This document shows, in pieces, positions 1 to 11,641 of a stretch of DNA of 50,075 nt. Position 1 is the first letter of the stretch. Each line of letters opens with the position of its first letter. The DNA comes from Gamsiella multidivaricata (lineage: Eukaryota; Mortierellomycota; Mortierellomycetes; Mortierellales; Mortierellaceae): assembly GCF_025024155.1 (NCBI RefSeq), contig NW_026251850.1, positions 1 through 50,075 of the forward strand. Direction: 5' to 3'. The notes beneath the pieces were generated by a model that had not been told where the DNA came from, did no database searches, and saw only the letters and a list, made by a program, of their open reading frames with translations. A program made the translations under genes and the position numbers.

Positions 1-1120
1 ATAAACTATGCTTGCTTGGAATCATACACTGTACACGTTGATATAGTCTGGCACTTCTCATCCACACAGCTGGAATTACACCTCTATACTCCGTCCCAAC
101 ACATAAGGCACATACTGGATCTTAGCGCACTTGAGGACTATCCATCTATACACAGCAGGTCACGAGGATGCGTCGTTAGGCCCATGAAAACGCGACGCGC
201 TATTGGGCAACGCGCATGGGTTGCCAAGGAATAAATAGTATGCAAAATGGGACTGTTAAACTAGGGGGGTTGTCAAATAAGAGTGGCAACCCCCTTCCCT
301 CCCCTTCTCTCCACTCTTGAAGCTGGTGCTCGTGCGAGCACAGGGAAATTATTGGTTAGGCCACAGGCTCAATTTTCATCCTAAGCGAGTTACATGGACT
401 TTCTACTTGCATGCTCAAAATATGGCAGATAGATTTCTGGATGGATTGTCAAATGGATTACTCCAAAAAAAAAAAAAAAGAAGACTACAGGCTATCTTCT
501 CAGGGATATGGTTGGATTGGTGTTTGCGGCATCTCCTCCTATGGCCATCAACCTGGATGGCGCAGAGGCAACTAGACTGCCCGAGATGTCGAAGGTTCCT
601 TTAGAAAATGTCTCTCTCCACCAGAGCCAGTGATGTTGGGTATCGTCATTCTTTGGTCGTGGGCCAGACAGAGGGGAGCCTATTCAAAATAAGGTTTGCG
701 GATGCACCTTGTCAAAAATGCGCCCTTTTTCTCATTGGTGGACGCTGGCCTTTTGACAAGCTGCGCGCGGCTTTGTTTACTCGACGCCTGTCAGTCTTTG
801 AAGCAGCAGCAGCAGCAACTGGTCATGGTCGGAGGGCCGGAGGCCTGCGCGGGCACAGGGATGAATCCCTGGCGGTGGTGCGCTATCTTCATGTGTGTGC
901 TATTTCAGCCCACCAAGTGAAGTGCACACCTCCTTTCTTCCCTCTCCCTTCCACACTCTCTGGCCTGGCAGCTTCCCCTTCTTCGCATTCCAAGCACTCC
1001 CCTCCCTTGTCCTGCTCCAGCTGCTCATTCATCCCATCTCCCTTGCTCATTCCTCATCCTCCTCCAGCGACTTCACACCGTAAAGCCCAAGCCGCAATCC
1101 TCCAATTGCTCCCCTAGCCA
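1..1120. other. Intergenic region before the zinc transporter
   Basis: No convincing gene is seen. The short reading frames here have no recognisable protein character. A short stem (265-272 with 287-294) closes a 14-nt loop. A dispersed-repeat copy with an A-tail lies at 351-480. A CAG run sits near 797-814. Positions 920-1110 are strongly pyrimidine-rich, typical of a fungal promoter or 5' leader just before the start codon at 1121. Confidence 0.5.
351..480 (+). repeat. Dispersed repeat, copy A, with A-tail
   Basis: This segment shares an ordered set of words with two later places in the window (15291-15410 and 18700-18795): a block like ggttaggccacaggctc, then acatggact, then gcatgctca, then a block like atggcagatagat, then ttgtcaaatgg. 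The copies differ by small deletions and substitutions. Copy A ends in a run of about 15 A. The shared order suggests an old, short, non-coding dispersed element, SINE-like or MITE-like. No ends or target duplications could be fixed. Confidence 0.45.
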
Positions 1121-3154
1121 ATGCCACTTCTCACTCGCTCCGGGCGCATCATCCTGCTCCTGGGACTCAATATCGTCGTCTTCCTGGCCGAGATCATCGT
1201 CGGCTACAAGACCGGCTCCCTCGCGCTCATTGCCGATGCCTTCCACATGCTGTCGGACGTGCTTTCCCAGATCATTGCCCTCTATGCCATCCGGGTATGT
1301 ATTTTGTTTCGCAGCAGTCGCTCGCCTCATTTGACAGACAAGGGCAGCGTCTTTTTTACTTTGCATGGGGTTGCCATTTCGGGCATGTTAATGGAATGCG
1401 TATTTACCTGAACCAACAACCTGATCATGACGACATTTAGTTGGCTGCAAAAACCGAGTGGCAGCCCACGTTATCCTATGGATGGCAGAGAGCCGAACTG
1501 CTCGGTGCGCTCTACAACGGCGTTTTCCTTTTGGCCCTGTGCTTCTCTATCATTCTGGATGCTATTGAGCGGTTCTTCAAGCCCGAGGGTAGGTTGTTTG
1601 AAACATTGTGCCACGGAGTATTTCGGGCACTTGCAACTGTACGAATGTGCCTGAATGTTCTACAGCTGTTGTTTAACTCGGTAATTGCTCCCTTTCCATT
1701 CAAACTAAACAGATATTGAGGATCCAAAGCTGGTCTTGATCGTCGGTGGTATTGGTCTTGCCTGCAATCTGTTCGGTCTGGTCCTCTTCCACGACCATTC
1801 AGGACATGGTCACAGCCATAGCCATGGTCATAGCCACGCCAAGAAGGCCAAAGCGAACGAGAAACAGACCACTGACGACGTTCCTGTCCCTCCATCGGCT
1901 GCTCTAAGCAACCGCGAGGGCGCTGACCCAGAAAGGCAATCCATCGACCGTCGTCCTAGTCTCCGCTACCAATCGTCCCTCGAAATGATCTCTCCTCTGA
2001 AGGAGGTCAACCTGCAGAATCTTCAGCAGGCTGTCCTAGATGTCCAGAAACAACTCGAGGACGATGAGCGGTTCGAAAGAGAGGATGCAGTCAGTTCCGA
2101 CAGGCATCGCCCCAATGCCGTTGTCGTGAGCATGGATGCTGAAGACCATGACAATCACAACCACGCTCACGAAAAGGCCCACCACAACGATCATGCTGGC
2201 CACGATCATCACAGCCATGGGACTGAGGGCAAGAAGGGGAAAATGCCCTCTGGTGAAGATCTTAACATGCGAGGCATATTCGTGCATGTTTTGGGCGACG
2301 CGCTTGGTTCAGTTGGGGTGATCTTCACCGCTCTCATTATCTGGTTGACCAATTTTTCGTGGAGATTCTATTTTGATCCCATTATCAGGTACGATGGCAA
2401 GCAATTAGCGCTGAAGTGGCGGTCAATGTCCTCGATTTTTGTATTATATAACTCCGACTCATTTTTTTTTATTGCTATTCCGCGCCATAGTCTGTTGATT
2501 ACGGCGATCATCATCCACTCGGCTGTTCCCTTGGTCCGATCTGCATCCTTTATCCTACTGCAGGGCGTTCCTGTTGGTGTTGAAATCGAGGAGATCCGCA
2601 AGGAAATCAAGGCCATTCCAGGTGTGATCTCGATCCACGACCTGCATATCTGGCAGCTTACCAACATCAAGATGGTTGCCTCACTGCATGTCCTCGTCGC
2701 AAATCAGGAAGCCTTTACGACGGTCTCGAGGGCTGTCAAGACTATCATGCATCGCGCCGGTGTCCATTCCACGACCATTCAGCCCGAATTCCCTAGTATG
2801 AACCCGCACCTCTTCCAGATTGCCAATGCCAAGAACGGTCTGCGACTCCGCAACGCCTCCTTGGACGATGACGCCAATGGCCTGCTTTCTGTAAGTGATT
2901 TGAGCAGCCGCGCAACTTCTCTCGGTGCTCAAAGCGAAGAGTTTCTCCCAAGCGGATCTATGGCTCGACCAAGCTCCCCTGGGCACGGTACTGTCGGAGC
3001 AAGCACTTCGGCTGCTGGATCCAACGCCAGCGTCCTAATTCTTACGCCAGAAGAACAGACTGCTGTGGACGAATCAAACTGCGCACTCCTCTGTATCGAT
3101 GGCGAGCAAGCCTGCGACGTAGGACGCTGCTGCACCGCTCCTGTGAAGCGGTAG
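1121..3154 (+). CDS. CDF-family zinc transporter (Zrc1/Cot1/ZnT1-like)
   Basis: This is a cation diffusion facilitator that moves zinc out of the cytosol, in fungi usually into the vacuole or ER. Exons 1121-1294, 1441-1588, 1713-2388 and 2491-3154 join in frame to give about 553 residues. The metal site shows as two H-x3-D pairs, one in ADAFHMLSD (TM2) and one in HVLGDALG (TM5), the pattern of zinc-selective members. The TM4-TM5 loop is very long and His-rich (HSHSHGHSH and later His/Asp stretches), a likely zinc sensor or buffer. The conserved segment PLVRSASFILLQGVP follows, then the C-terminal cytosolic domain and a Cys-rich tail (CALLC...CDVGRCC). The third intron (2389-2490) is 102 nt with no stop, so its retention would add 34 residues between TM5 and TM6. 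The family call is firm; the exact cellular membrane is inference. Confidence 0.93.
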
Positions 3155-3330
3155 AGGTGACGAATGTGCTCTAAGAATCCGGTACCGCGTCGCCTCATAC
3201 CTTTGTTGCCTAGTTCATTCTTAATTTAATAGAGGCGAGAAAGAGTTTCTCTTCCTCTCTGTATCTCTCTATTCATTCCCATTCCTACATTACAAGACGC
3301 AGAAAGTACTATAGATTGCATTTATTTTAA

Positions 3331-3336
3331 AATAAA
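3331..3336 (+). terminator. Poly(A) signal AATAAA of the zinc transporter
   Basis: A canonical AATAAA lies about 177 nt after the transporter stop codon and before the convergent DnaJ gene, which ends at 3448. Confidence 0.55.
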
Positions 3337-3447
3337 GACCTTCTTGAAAAAACCAGTTGTCGTGTCTTTATTTCATCGCAGCAGTCATATGTAGAAATCC
3401 TATCTCCCTCACTCGGTCGTCGTTGCCGCTGTTGCTGTTGCTGTTGC

Positions 3448-4679
3448 CTAAGAGAGCAGTTTCTTCAGACCGTCCCTTTGTGCTGTGGTGAGACTAGCGG
3501 GGAACTTGACGACATACTTGACAATGAGATCGCCCTTCTGCCCAGGCTTCTTCGAAATCGGCATGCCTTCGCCGGGAAACCGCTCCTCCTGTCCAGGGCT
3601 GATGATCCTGGAACTACTGGCAGAGACAGGAAGTGTCTTCCCATCGAGCGTTTTAACAGCCTTTGAGAATCCAGTCAGTGCTTCGAGCAGCGTGAGCTCC
3701 AAGTTCATCATCAGATCATTTCCTTCTCGCCTAAATATAGGGTGTGGTTTCTCTTCCAATGTAAAGACAATATCTTGGATACCGCCGTTCGGGAATTCGT
3801 CGCCCTCGCGAGGGAACTTGACCTTCGTGCCGGCCTTCCATCCAGGCTTGACATCGATGCTCAGGATCTTGTCCGGAGTTCGGCCAGAGCCGCTGCTCAC
3901 CTTTCGTGTGACCTTCAACCGTTTGGTGACGCCCTTTTGTAGATCCTCGAGCGAAACGGCCAAGGGTCGCTCTAGTGGTGGGGGCTGCTCCGGAGCAGCT
4001 TGCGGACGACGCGGACGGCCACGACCTCCCATACCGCCCATATCACCCATTGGCATGCCCCTCATACTAGCGCCGCCATATCCTCCCATATCGTTGTCGT
4101 CACCCATACTTTCTGCAGTGGCGCCACCAGCGCCACCACCAAAGGATGCAAAAAACTGCTTGAAGATGTCCTCGGCATCCGTGGGCCTGAATCCACCGCT
4201 GCCGCCACCGGGTCCTCCGGATGTGAATGTAAAGGTGCGTCCGCTACCGCCACCAGGGAATCCACCGCTGAATCCTCCTGGGAATCCACCTGCACCGCCG
4301 GGGAATCCGCCCTCGGGACCACCAGGGCCGGCACCACCCTTGAGACCTTCCTCGCCATACTGGTCATAGATAGCCCGCTTGTCCTTGTCGCTCAGAACCT
4401 CGTAGGCCTCTGAGATGTCGTGAAACTTTTTCTTGGCCTCTTCTGCAGTATTCTATATAGTTAGAAGTACAAACCACACAGTTATCGTCAGCTACTATTC
4501 TTTTTATTTGTTTAACAGTGTCTCCGCCAATGACTCGTTTGAGGTCAATTGGAAGCGCGGCATCGAAAGAGTACCTTGTCTGGATGATACTTGAGTGCCA
4601 GTTTGCGGTAGGCTTTTTTGATCTGGCTGTCGTCCGCATCCTTGGACACGCCCAGGATCGCATAATAATCGGCCCCCAT
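3448..4679 (-). CDS. Type II DnaJ/Hsp40 co-chaperone (Sis1/DNAJB1-like)
   Basis: This is a cytosolic or nuclear J-protein that delivers clients to Hsp70 and stimulates its ATPase. Two exons (4679-4575 and 4452-3448, minus strand) give about 369 residues, close to yeast Sis1 (352). The J domain starts [17 protein letters not shown] and has the catalytic HPD at residues 32-34; the intron falls directly after HPDK. A Gly/Phe-rich region (repeated GGFPGG, residues about 70-170) follows. Then come the two C-terminal client-binding barrels, ending in a dimer region ([20 protein letters not shown]). There is no Cys-rich zinc domain, so this is type II and not Ydj1-like. It converges on the zinc transporter and is divergent from the PARN gene across about 700 bp. 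Confidence 0.94.
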
Positions 4680-5380
4680 CCTTTGAGAAGTGTATGTGAT
4701 AAGGTAAACGATGCGAGAAGAACTATTATTTATTAAAGATTGAAGAAGGGAAGTAGAGTGATAGAGCAGCGTCCAGGTGTAAGCAAGAGAAGCAGCAATT
4801 GATATAAAATGAGGAGATGGTGGCGAAGAGGGAGGTTGAAAGCTGTTGGGCAAAGAAATGGAGCAAAAGAAGAGGTGTGCTGGTGTGTCGGGGTGTGCTA
4901 TTGCCCGAGAGACCGTTTTTTTTCTCATACATGTCTCGGATCGAGCTGGAACCTTGAGGAGCTTCGTCAGCTTTCAAATAGACGTATAGCCGATCTATCC
5001 CCCATGAGCTTATCGCGTATGTAGTGTTGGGGCAAACGCGACGCTGGGCATGTTGCTGCGGCAAAGTCTAAGGATGGATACAGATGTGGCCCAGGCGTAG
5101 ACCATTTCAACGCGCAAAACGCGTATCAAGTGGTTGTAACGCGTCTTTTTTTTTTTTTTTTTTTTTTTTTTAGATAGTGTTACACCGTCACGAAAGATCA
5201 ACAAAAGGATATGGTCAGGGCGTGCACATCGCGTTTTCTGTCTTGTTCAGTCCTCCTCATCGTTCACATCAGCTCTCTGTTCAGTCCTCATCCCCAGGAG
5301 TCCTCCACCGCCACCAGAGAACAGACAAACAATACCAACAGACTGACTGACAACCAGGTACACCCGGACAGACTAACCAA
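4680..5380. promoter_or_regulatory. Divergent promoter region between DnaJ and PARN genes
   Basis: Seven hundred bases with no gene separate two divergent start codons. The stretch contains a run of 26 T (5146-5171) flanked on its left by two ACGCGT words (near 5118 and 5139). No clean heat-shock element (three alternating nGAAn units) was found despite the chaperone gene, so heat regulation is not shown by sequence. Confidence 0.4.
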
Positions 5381-8211
5381 ATGGAGATCTTGAAGGACGA
5401 TTTCGAGACCAAGCTGCCGCTGTTGCAAAAGGCCATTGCGGAGTGCGACTTTGTTGCCGTGGATACGGAGATGACAGGTACATAACAAACTGAGAAGCAG
5501 CAGTGTCTCGAACCTATGCTCGGGAGTCATGCTGGGCTGTGTCTGTTGCTAGGAACATCAAACTGACCCCAGCTCCCGTCACTTCACACACAGGGCTCGC
5601 TTCCCCCGCCAATGTCCCAAAGTATCAGGACAGTCTTGCGTCCCGCTATTCCAAAATCTCTATCAGTGCTTCAAACTTCCTTGTCATTCAATTGGGAGTC
5701 TGCACCTTCACCTGGTCTGAGGAAGCAGGCGGGTATGAAGCACGGCCATTCAATTTTCCATGCTTCCCCGCCAGCTCTGACGTCAACAGGTCGGGCGAGC
5801 GGTTCTTCAAGTGTCAGAGCTCTAGTTTGGAATTCCTGCTGAGCAACGGCTTCGATTTCAACAAATGGATTCGCCATGGTATTCCGTACCTCACACGGCA
5901 GGAGGAAGAAACCTATATCGTCCGAAAGAAAGAGAAAACTGCGGTGCTTGCGACGACCACCTCGACAGCCAATAATATCCCAATTGACGACCGCAATCGA
6001 GAATTTATCACATCCACAGTGTAAGGTTTCATCTTGATGTTGTTTGCTACCTTTTGGTTGATATGGTTATGGAGTTTCGGTGCTGATTTACTCTAATGGT
6101 AAATGTACTGTGGATAGCGTCAAGATCAGGGGCTGGTTTGAGAACTCGACTGAGACAACTTTGACCATCAGTGCACCCAACAGTTTCTTCCGAAGATTGG
6201 TCTATCAGATACTGCGCTCGGACTTCAACGATGAGCTTCATGCAACCCCAAATTCTCAAGCACGGACTATGACGATTCAGCGATTGACGGATGAAATTCG
6301 CCAGCAGCAGGAGGAGGCCAAAGTGGTAAAAGCACCAATGCTCAACCTTCGCCGTGTGCTGGATACGATTTCGGACGCGCGCAAGCCCTTGATCGGGCAC
6401 AACTGCTTCTTGGATTTGATGCAAATCACCCAGCAATTTCTCTGGGATCTGCCACTGGATTTGGATGACTGGAAACGAGCCGTGATGCTTGAGTGGAATT
6501 TGTAAGTTATTGGCGCATATCCTATACTGGCTTCGCATCTTGTAGCTCTTAATATGACTCTCACGCCAAACCCAATCTTCACTTCTTAGAATCATTGATA
6601 CAAAGCACCTGGCAGGACATTCTCTGCTTAGCCCTCTGCTGAGTAATACAGGACTTGAGACTGTTTCTGAATGCGTACAAAAAGCACCGTTTGCCACAGT
6701 CGGCCCCAAGATCGGTATGGAGGACGATTAGATATATTCAAGCCTACATCCGAACCTGGCATGCTCAACTAATGACAATTCTTTACTCCGCTTGGACATA
6801 TTTATAGTCATAGCAAAGGACTTTAGTCGGTACCAAGCGGATGCTTCAGTATCAGATGCAGAGAATGACTCAGTGGATGGAGTAGCAGCCAAGTCAGCGA
6901 CCAAGGACACGAATAATGAGATCAAATACCACGAGGCCGGCTACGATGCCTATATCACCGGCCAGGCGTTCCTTCGCTTTGCTGGTTATATTCTCAAGGA
7001 ACGCGAGAGGCTATCTTCTGGGGATGACGAACACACGCGGAAAAAGCGAAGGCTGGAGGATGTAGACTTGGACAATGCACAGGGCGATGCCCCCGAGTCA
7101 ACCAGCGGAGCATTGAAATCCAAGCCCCTGGTCGCCGCAGATGATGTGGATGAGGAAGAAGAGGGTGAAGTGTCAGAGACGGAAATGGAAAAGGATGCGC
7201 TTTTGGAGAAGCGGAAGCGTGTTATCATGGACAACCCGACGAAGGACATCTTGGAGACAGAGGAGCTGAAGAATTATTACAACTTACTGCATATCATGCG
7301 ATCGGATATTCCTGTCATGAATCTCGCTGGCCCAGATCAGGAGCCTGAGGAGCGACCATGGAGCTACCTGCTCAAAAATATCCCCTCGAACTTTGAGACG
7401 TCGACACTGTTCCACCTGTTCGCGTCGTACAACCCTTTCCGGTTCAACTGGATGGATACGACGAGTGCATGGATTCAACTTAGTCAACGCGCGCCGGCTT
7501 CGGAAGGAGAGGAGTCCTCGGGGGAGCCGTATGAACCGACACCGTTGCCCCTGGGGCGTCTGGGCGAGGCATATGTGAATCCATTGTGTGTGGGAGGCGG
7601 GGGTGCGGCGGTGAAGGGGCGCGATGCGGGCATTGTGCCAGAGGCTGCTGATATCGAAGTTGTTTCGTGGAGGGCCTGGTACGATGAAAGGGAGGAGCTG
7701 GAGCGACAGCAACGTCATTTACTGTACTCGCAGCAGCAGCAGCAGCAGCAGCAGCAGGCGCAGTCGGGAAGGGACCCCAACGTACGCTTTCCAAAGAGGC
7801 CCATCCGAGTGAACGGAGCATCGACGCCGCAAGACTCACCACAAGGTAATCGGATGCGAAAAGAAAAAAAAAATGAATGTGTGGTGTGGAACACTCTCTG
7901 TCCTTTTTGTTCCTGGTTCTGGGTTCAGTGGCTGCTCTGTGTCGTGGAGATACATATCCGGAACAGCGGGCCATTGCGTCTCAATTGAGAAAAATACACT
8001 AAATACACTTCTAACGCCTTCGATTTTAGTACTATCTTCATCATTAACCACCAGCGCGAGCTCACCGAGGACCAGCGATGGATCTAGTATCAATGTCATT
8101 GCTGCATCTACTACAGACAACAGTAGCAAGGCCAGCGACGATGCAAGTGTAGCAACTGCTGGAACGAAGAGGAAGCAGCGCGAGGACGAGGATGCAGTTG
8201 ACGAGAAGTAG
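5381..8211 (+). CDS. PARN-like poly(A)-specific 3' exoribonuclease (CAF1/DEDD family)
   Basis: The enzyme degrades poly(A) tails, and in other eukaryotes also trims small non-coding RNAs in the nucleus. Exons 5381-5477, 5594-6020, 6118-6501, 6590-6714, 6808-7845 and 8030-8211 join in frame to about 750 residues (human PARN 639). The DEDD catalytic set is visible: D and E in FVAVDTEMTG, D in PLIGHNCFLDLMQ, and D with the upstream H in YHEAGYDAYITG. A weak RRM-like segment follows (RPWSYLLKNIPSNFETSTLF). The part after it is disordered, with a nine-Gln tract (near 7729-7757) and a basic C-terminal patch (KRKQRE) that could be a nuclear signal. No lesion is seen. Budding yeast lacks PARN, so the gene argues against a Saccharomyces-type genome. 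Confidence 0.9.
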
Positions 8212-8638
8212 CACGGCGGGCTATTCATTGCTGCTGTTGTCCATCCCTGTCCCTTTCCTTCTTTTGGATGATCATGCCATTTTTAATTTTTTAAACAAAC
8301 GTATGCGATTTGCATAATAAACCGGTGTCCGCTTGCGAATGGAAACCCAAAAAAGGACGACCGTGTTCCATATCCCACTCACTCAAACATAAACACGCGG
8401 CAGCAGAGGTACCGGGAGCCGGGGAGGGAGATTGTCCCTTGATCCTGTCGCTCTTTCCCTTCCCTCTCTTTTTCTCTACTTCCTTCTTCATGCTCTTCCG
8501 CTCCCATCCTTGTCTTGACTCCCATCCGCTCCTGTCCAACGTCGACTTATCATACGCCCAAGTTTGGATTTTTTATCAGATCGACTGTACACACATATCA
8601 CATATCATACGCCTTACCCCTGACAGCCAGTATCCACA
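8212..8638. other. Intergenic region, PARN 3' end and SUR2 promoter
   Basis: No gene is seen. The right half (8440-8638) is pyrimidine-rich and leads into the hydroxylase start codon. A hexamer AATAAA near 8315 could end the PARN transcript. Confidence 0.4.
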
Positions 8639-10052
8639 ATGGCGCTTACGGTGCAGACCCCGCTGTTCTCCTTCATCTCGGACCAGTCCCTGGCCCTCCT
8701 GCTGCCGATCATCGTCTACTGGACCTATTCACTCCTTTTTCATTGGGTGTCTGTCCAAGAGTTCCCTTGGTTTGAGAAATACCGTATCCATACCAAGGAG
8801 GAAGAGACTAGGAACAGGGTCTCGCTACCAGAGGTCATCAAGGCTGTTGTTATTCAACAGCTTCTTCAGGTAAAGGCTTGTTATGGTTAATTTTGGATTG
8901 GGGAGCAATTCTACGCAAAACCAATGTGCCGAAGCTTACTCCTGTAACCCATCGTGAATCATCCTTGACTAAACAAACTTTGACATCCCATCTTCGTTTG
9001 ATAGACTGCGCTGGGATTCATTGTCGTGCTTGCAGACGACTCGGACGTAGTCTTTGACGACGAGTTCAGTCTAGCCAGATACCAGACATGGATCACTTCG
9101 CTCCTTTCCTTGGCCGGACTACAATCTCTCGTCTCTCTTTCGATTATCAAAACGACCGCTCAGGTCTTCTACTACTGCCTCGAACCCCTTGGACGCTTCA
9201 CAGTCGCGATGACTGTGCTCGACACCTGGCAGTACTTTCTTCATCGGCTCTTTCACGTTGTACCCTTCCTCTACCGACACTTCCACTCACGTCATCATCG
9301 ACTCTATGTGACCTACGCCTTCGGAGCACTTTATAATCATCCATTCGAGGGCTTTCTGATGGACAGCGTCGGTGCTAGTCTGGCGTTCTTGGTCTCGGGA
9401 ATGGGGAATCGTGGAGCGTTCGCGTTTTTTTCGTTCTCGACTCTGAAGACACTGGATGATCATTGTGGGTACAGTCTGCCATTTAACCCGCTGCAGAAAG
9501 TCTTTAGTAACAATGCAGACTAGTAAGTCGACCTGTTTCTTCGATTTCATCCTGATATTCAAGCCCCCGAGCTTATGCTAACAACCCTTCTTTTTAAACA
9601 ATCTACCTCTGCATTTCAAAAGCCATGATATTCACCACCAACATTATGGGATCAAAAACAACTATTCACAACCGTTTGGTACAATGTGGGACCACATTTT
9701 TGGCACACACATGTCGCGCGAGGAAGCCAACGAGATTGTTCGAAAGAAGCGGGAGCGCAAGGCCGCAGCTCGGGATTTCAATTCCAAGGCTACTCCAGCT
9801 ACGCTTTCCAAGAGCTCCATCGCCAGCTCAACTCGCACCAGGGACGAGGATGTTCATAGCAGTGGGAACAATAGCGGGAACGACAGTTTTGAGGAGGATG
9901 AGGTCGATATGCAGCTAGAGTCGCGAGAGAGCAGGGGTGTCTATCTTGACAATAGGGTCAGAGGTAGAACTGAGTTGCGTGAGCGGCTCTTAACGCGTGC
10001 TCAAGCCGATAATGGGTTTGTCTCGGGCAAGGGACAGGGCGGGGCACTCTGA
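8639..10052 (+). CDS. SUR2: Sphinganine C4-monooxygenase (Sur2-like, fatty acid hydroxylase family)
   Basis: This ER membrane di-iron hydroxylase turns dihydrosphingosine into phytosphingosine. Exons 8639-8869, 9005-9522 and 9623-10052 join in frame to about 392 residues (yeast Sur2 349). The His clusters that bind iron are present in order: HRLFH (residues 157-161), HFHSRHH (169-175) and DYHDIHHQHYG near the third exon junction. The last exon's continuation (NNYSQPFGTMWDHIFGTHMS) is typical of this subfamily and separates it from sterol C4-methyl oxidases. Hydrophobic segments precede the first His box. The tail is basic, then acidic and Ser-rich, longer than in yeast and probably disordered. 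The start is the first ATG after a pyrimidine-rich leader. Confidence 0.93.
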
Positions 10053-10112
10053 TCAATGCGACAGCATATCCCATGCTCTGTACGTACTATACAATTACTC
10101 TACAAATCTACA

Positions 10113-10118
10113 AATAAA
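10113..10118 (+). terminator. Poly(A) signal AATAAA of the hydroxylase gene
   Basis: AATAAA lies 61 nt after the hydroxylase stop codon. Confidence 0.6.
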
Positions 10119-10517
10119 ATTAATATGATGCATGTTGTGCTATGGACTGTGAGGCTCATAATGATGATGTTCTGGAACAGATGACACGGCGCAGACAAAA
10201 TGGTCTGTGTCCTATTTTTTTTCAGTAAGCGTGGTAATTTAGAATGACGCGTATGTGATCCTGAAAGTTCAGTCTGAGGCGCACACCTCTAATCCAAATT
10301 GAGTTTGGACCCTGCGTAATGATCGTTCTTTTATTGGCATTGCAGGCATTCCGATGACGGCGAGGGCATGCCCTCTTGTTTTTCCTTAGACTGGTTGGTA
10401 GAACAAGCAACGACCACCGTTCAACGGCTCATAGCTGCTAATGAACGCACTCTTAAGCCGGGCCAAAGAACGGATCATTACGATACTGCGTCATCAGCTG
10501 CTGGAACCATTGTTCTC

Positions 10518-10526
10518 GATATAAAA
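10518..10526 (+). promoter_or_regulatory. TATA box of the small basic protein gene
   Basis: The word gatataaaa lies about 65 nt before the ATG at 10588 and only about 22 nt before an upstream in-frame ATG at 10546. Transcription usually starts 25-35 nt or more after a TATA box, so the upstream ATG is probably at or before the cap site and the ATG at 10588 (context caaccATGcc) is the likely start. The preceding 10053-10517 stretch holds no gene that I can see. Confidence 0.6.
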
Positions 10527-10587
10527 GCCAAGGACAGACCCTGAAATGTCTCTCATCAATCTATCAATCTTCAAACATATTACAACC

Positions 10588-11046
10588 ATGCCACTTTTTC
10601 AGCGTCGCCCTGCCCCTCAACAGGTCTATTACAAACCGTCTGCAATGGATCGTCTCAGAACTATCTTCACCCCCCCCGGTCAACGTCCCTACCACCATAA
10701 TCACCACCATCACGCCGCACCAGGCGCCGCTGTTCCCATGGCAGCTCCAGCTCCAGTTCATGGATCCAGAACCCAATACGCGTCCCGAGGGCCAGGACGT
10801 GCCGGTGGACTCTTCTCACGCCGCCCTCGTGAACAGGTTGTCGTGGCGCAGCCTCAACGAAGGGGATTCTTCTCATCGCGCAGACATCATGAACCTGTGG
10901 TAACGGGTGCTCCGGTTGCGGGAGTGGGACATAACCGCGTGCACAATGGTCATCACAATGGGTCGAAGCTTGCGGCGTTAGGAGCGATGTTCTCGATGAA
11001 GAGAAGGCAGCACCGTTATCCTCCACAGACGGCGGCTGTGTACTAG
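10588..11046 (+). CDS. Small basic low-complexity protein, function unknown
   Basis: Not recognised. A single exon encodes 152 residues, starting MPLFQRRPAPQQVYYKPSAM. It is rich in Arg, His, Pro and Gly with few acidic residues. Two similar blocks are seen (GGLFSRRPREQVVVAQP and GFFSSRRHHEPVVTG), so the middle looks like a degenerate internal repeat. There is no signal peptide or membrane helix. The well-formed TATA box upstream and the AATAAA at 11130 flank it as a compact intronless gene, as for strongly or conditionally expressed small proteins. The in-frame ATG at 10546 would add 14 residues but lies too near the TATA box. Binding to RNA or another polyanion would fit the charge, but that is only a guess. 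Confidence 0.65.
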   Translation: MPLFQRRPAPQQVYYKPSAMDRLRTIFTPPGQRPYHHNHHHHAAPGAAVPMAAPAPVHGSRTQYASRGPGRAGGLFSRRPREQVVVAQPQRRGFFSSRRHHEPVVTGAPVAGVGHNRVHNGHHNGSKLAALGAMFSMKRRQHRYPPQTAAVY

Positions 11047-11129
11047 ACGTAGTCCTAGTGCCCCATGTCAACAAAAAATCACCTGTAATTACCTTACTCC
11101 CACTCTGTACCAATATGTCTATAACACAT

Positions 11130-11135
11130 AATAAA
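11130..11135 (+). terminator. Poly(A) signal AATAAA of the small basic protein gene
   Basis: AATAAA lies 84 nt after the stop codon, in an AT-rich stretch. Confidence 0.5.
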
Positions 11136-11640
11136 TAATATATCATTCTACCACTCAAAAAATTGGACAATGATAACTTTTTTTATAATCAAAATACTGG
11201 AGGAGAGCAACAGCGTGGCTAGTAGAGGCGAAGAGTTGTAAGTTTAGTGCGGGGCCGTTTGTTAGCTATCTCTAGGTAGCTTTTGGTACGCCTATGCGTC
11301 TGGGGAGCTGGCGTCAATAAAGAAAATAAAAAAAGACAGCATTTGCTCCTGGTCCCAAGAAACACTTTGATGAACATATATTGACGTTGCCCTTTTGAAC
11401 TAAACACACTGACTACCTTACCACTCCGTACAACAATATCTTGGTACACCCTGCCACAGCTGGCTTTCACACGCAGTGTCAGCAAGAGTAGGGACGGGGG
11501 TTGTACACCCTTCTTCGACCACTAAATGTCGCGTATGCTCAGTAACTGGTCTCCTATGTTGTTGACCCTTTGTTCTGGGACCCTACAGTACAGTTGTTTT
11601 TATTATCTATCTATCTTCTTGCTTTTCTTTTAATGATATC
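11136..11640. other. Intergenic stretch with no recognised feature
   Basis: AT-rich, with only short reading frames and no recognisable protein or RNA signature. Confidence 0.4.
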
Positions 11641-11641
11641 A

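Noticed and set aside
2885..2910. Extra intron in the zinc transporter at a GTAAGT word
   Set aside because: The nearest AG is only 17 nt away, and the open frame continues through the region to a Cys-rich end typical of the family, so no splice is needed.
4680..5380. Heat-shock elements in the DnaJ promoter
   Set aside because: Only scattered GAA and TTC words were found. No three-unit alternating array with 5-bp spacing could be read.
10546..10587. Upstream ATG of the small basic protein
   Set aside because: It lies only about 22 nt after the TATA box, so it is probably not inside the transcript.
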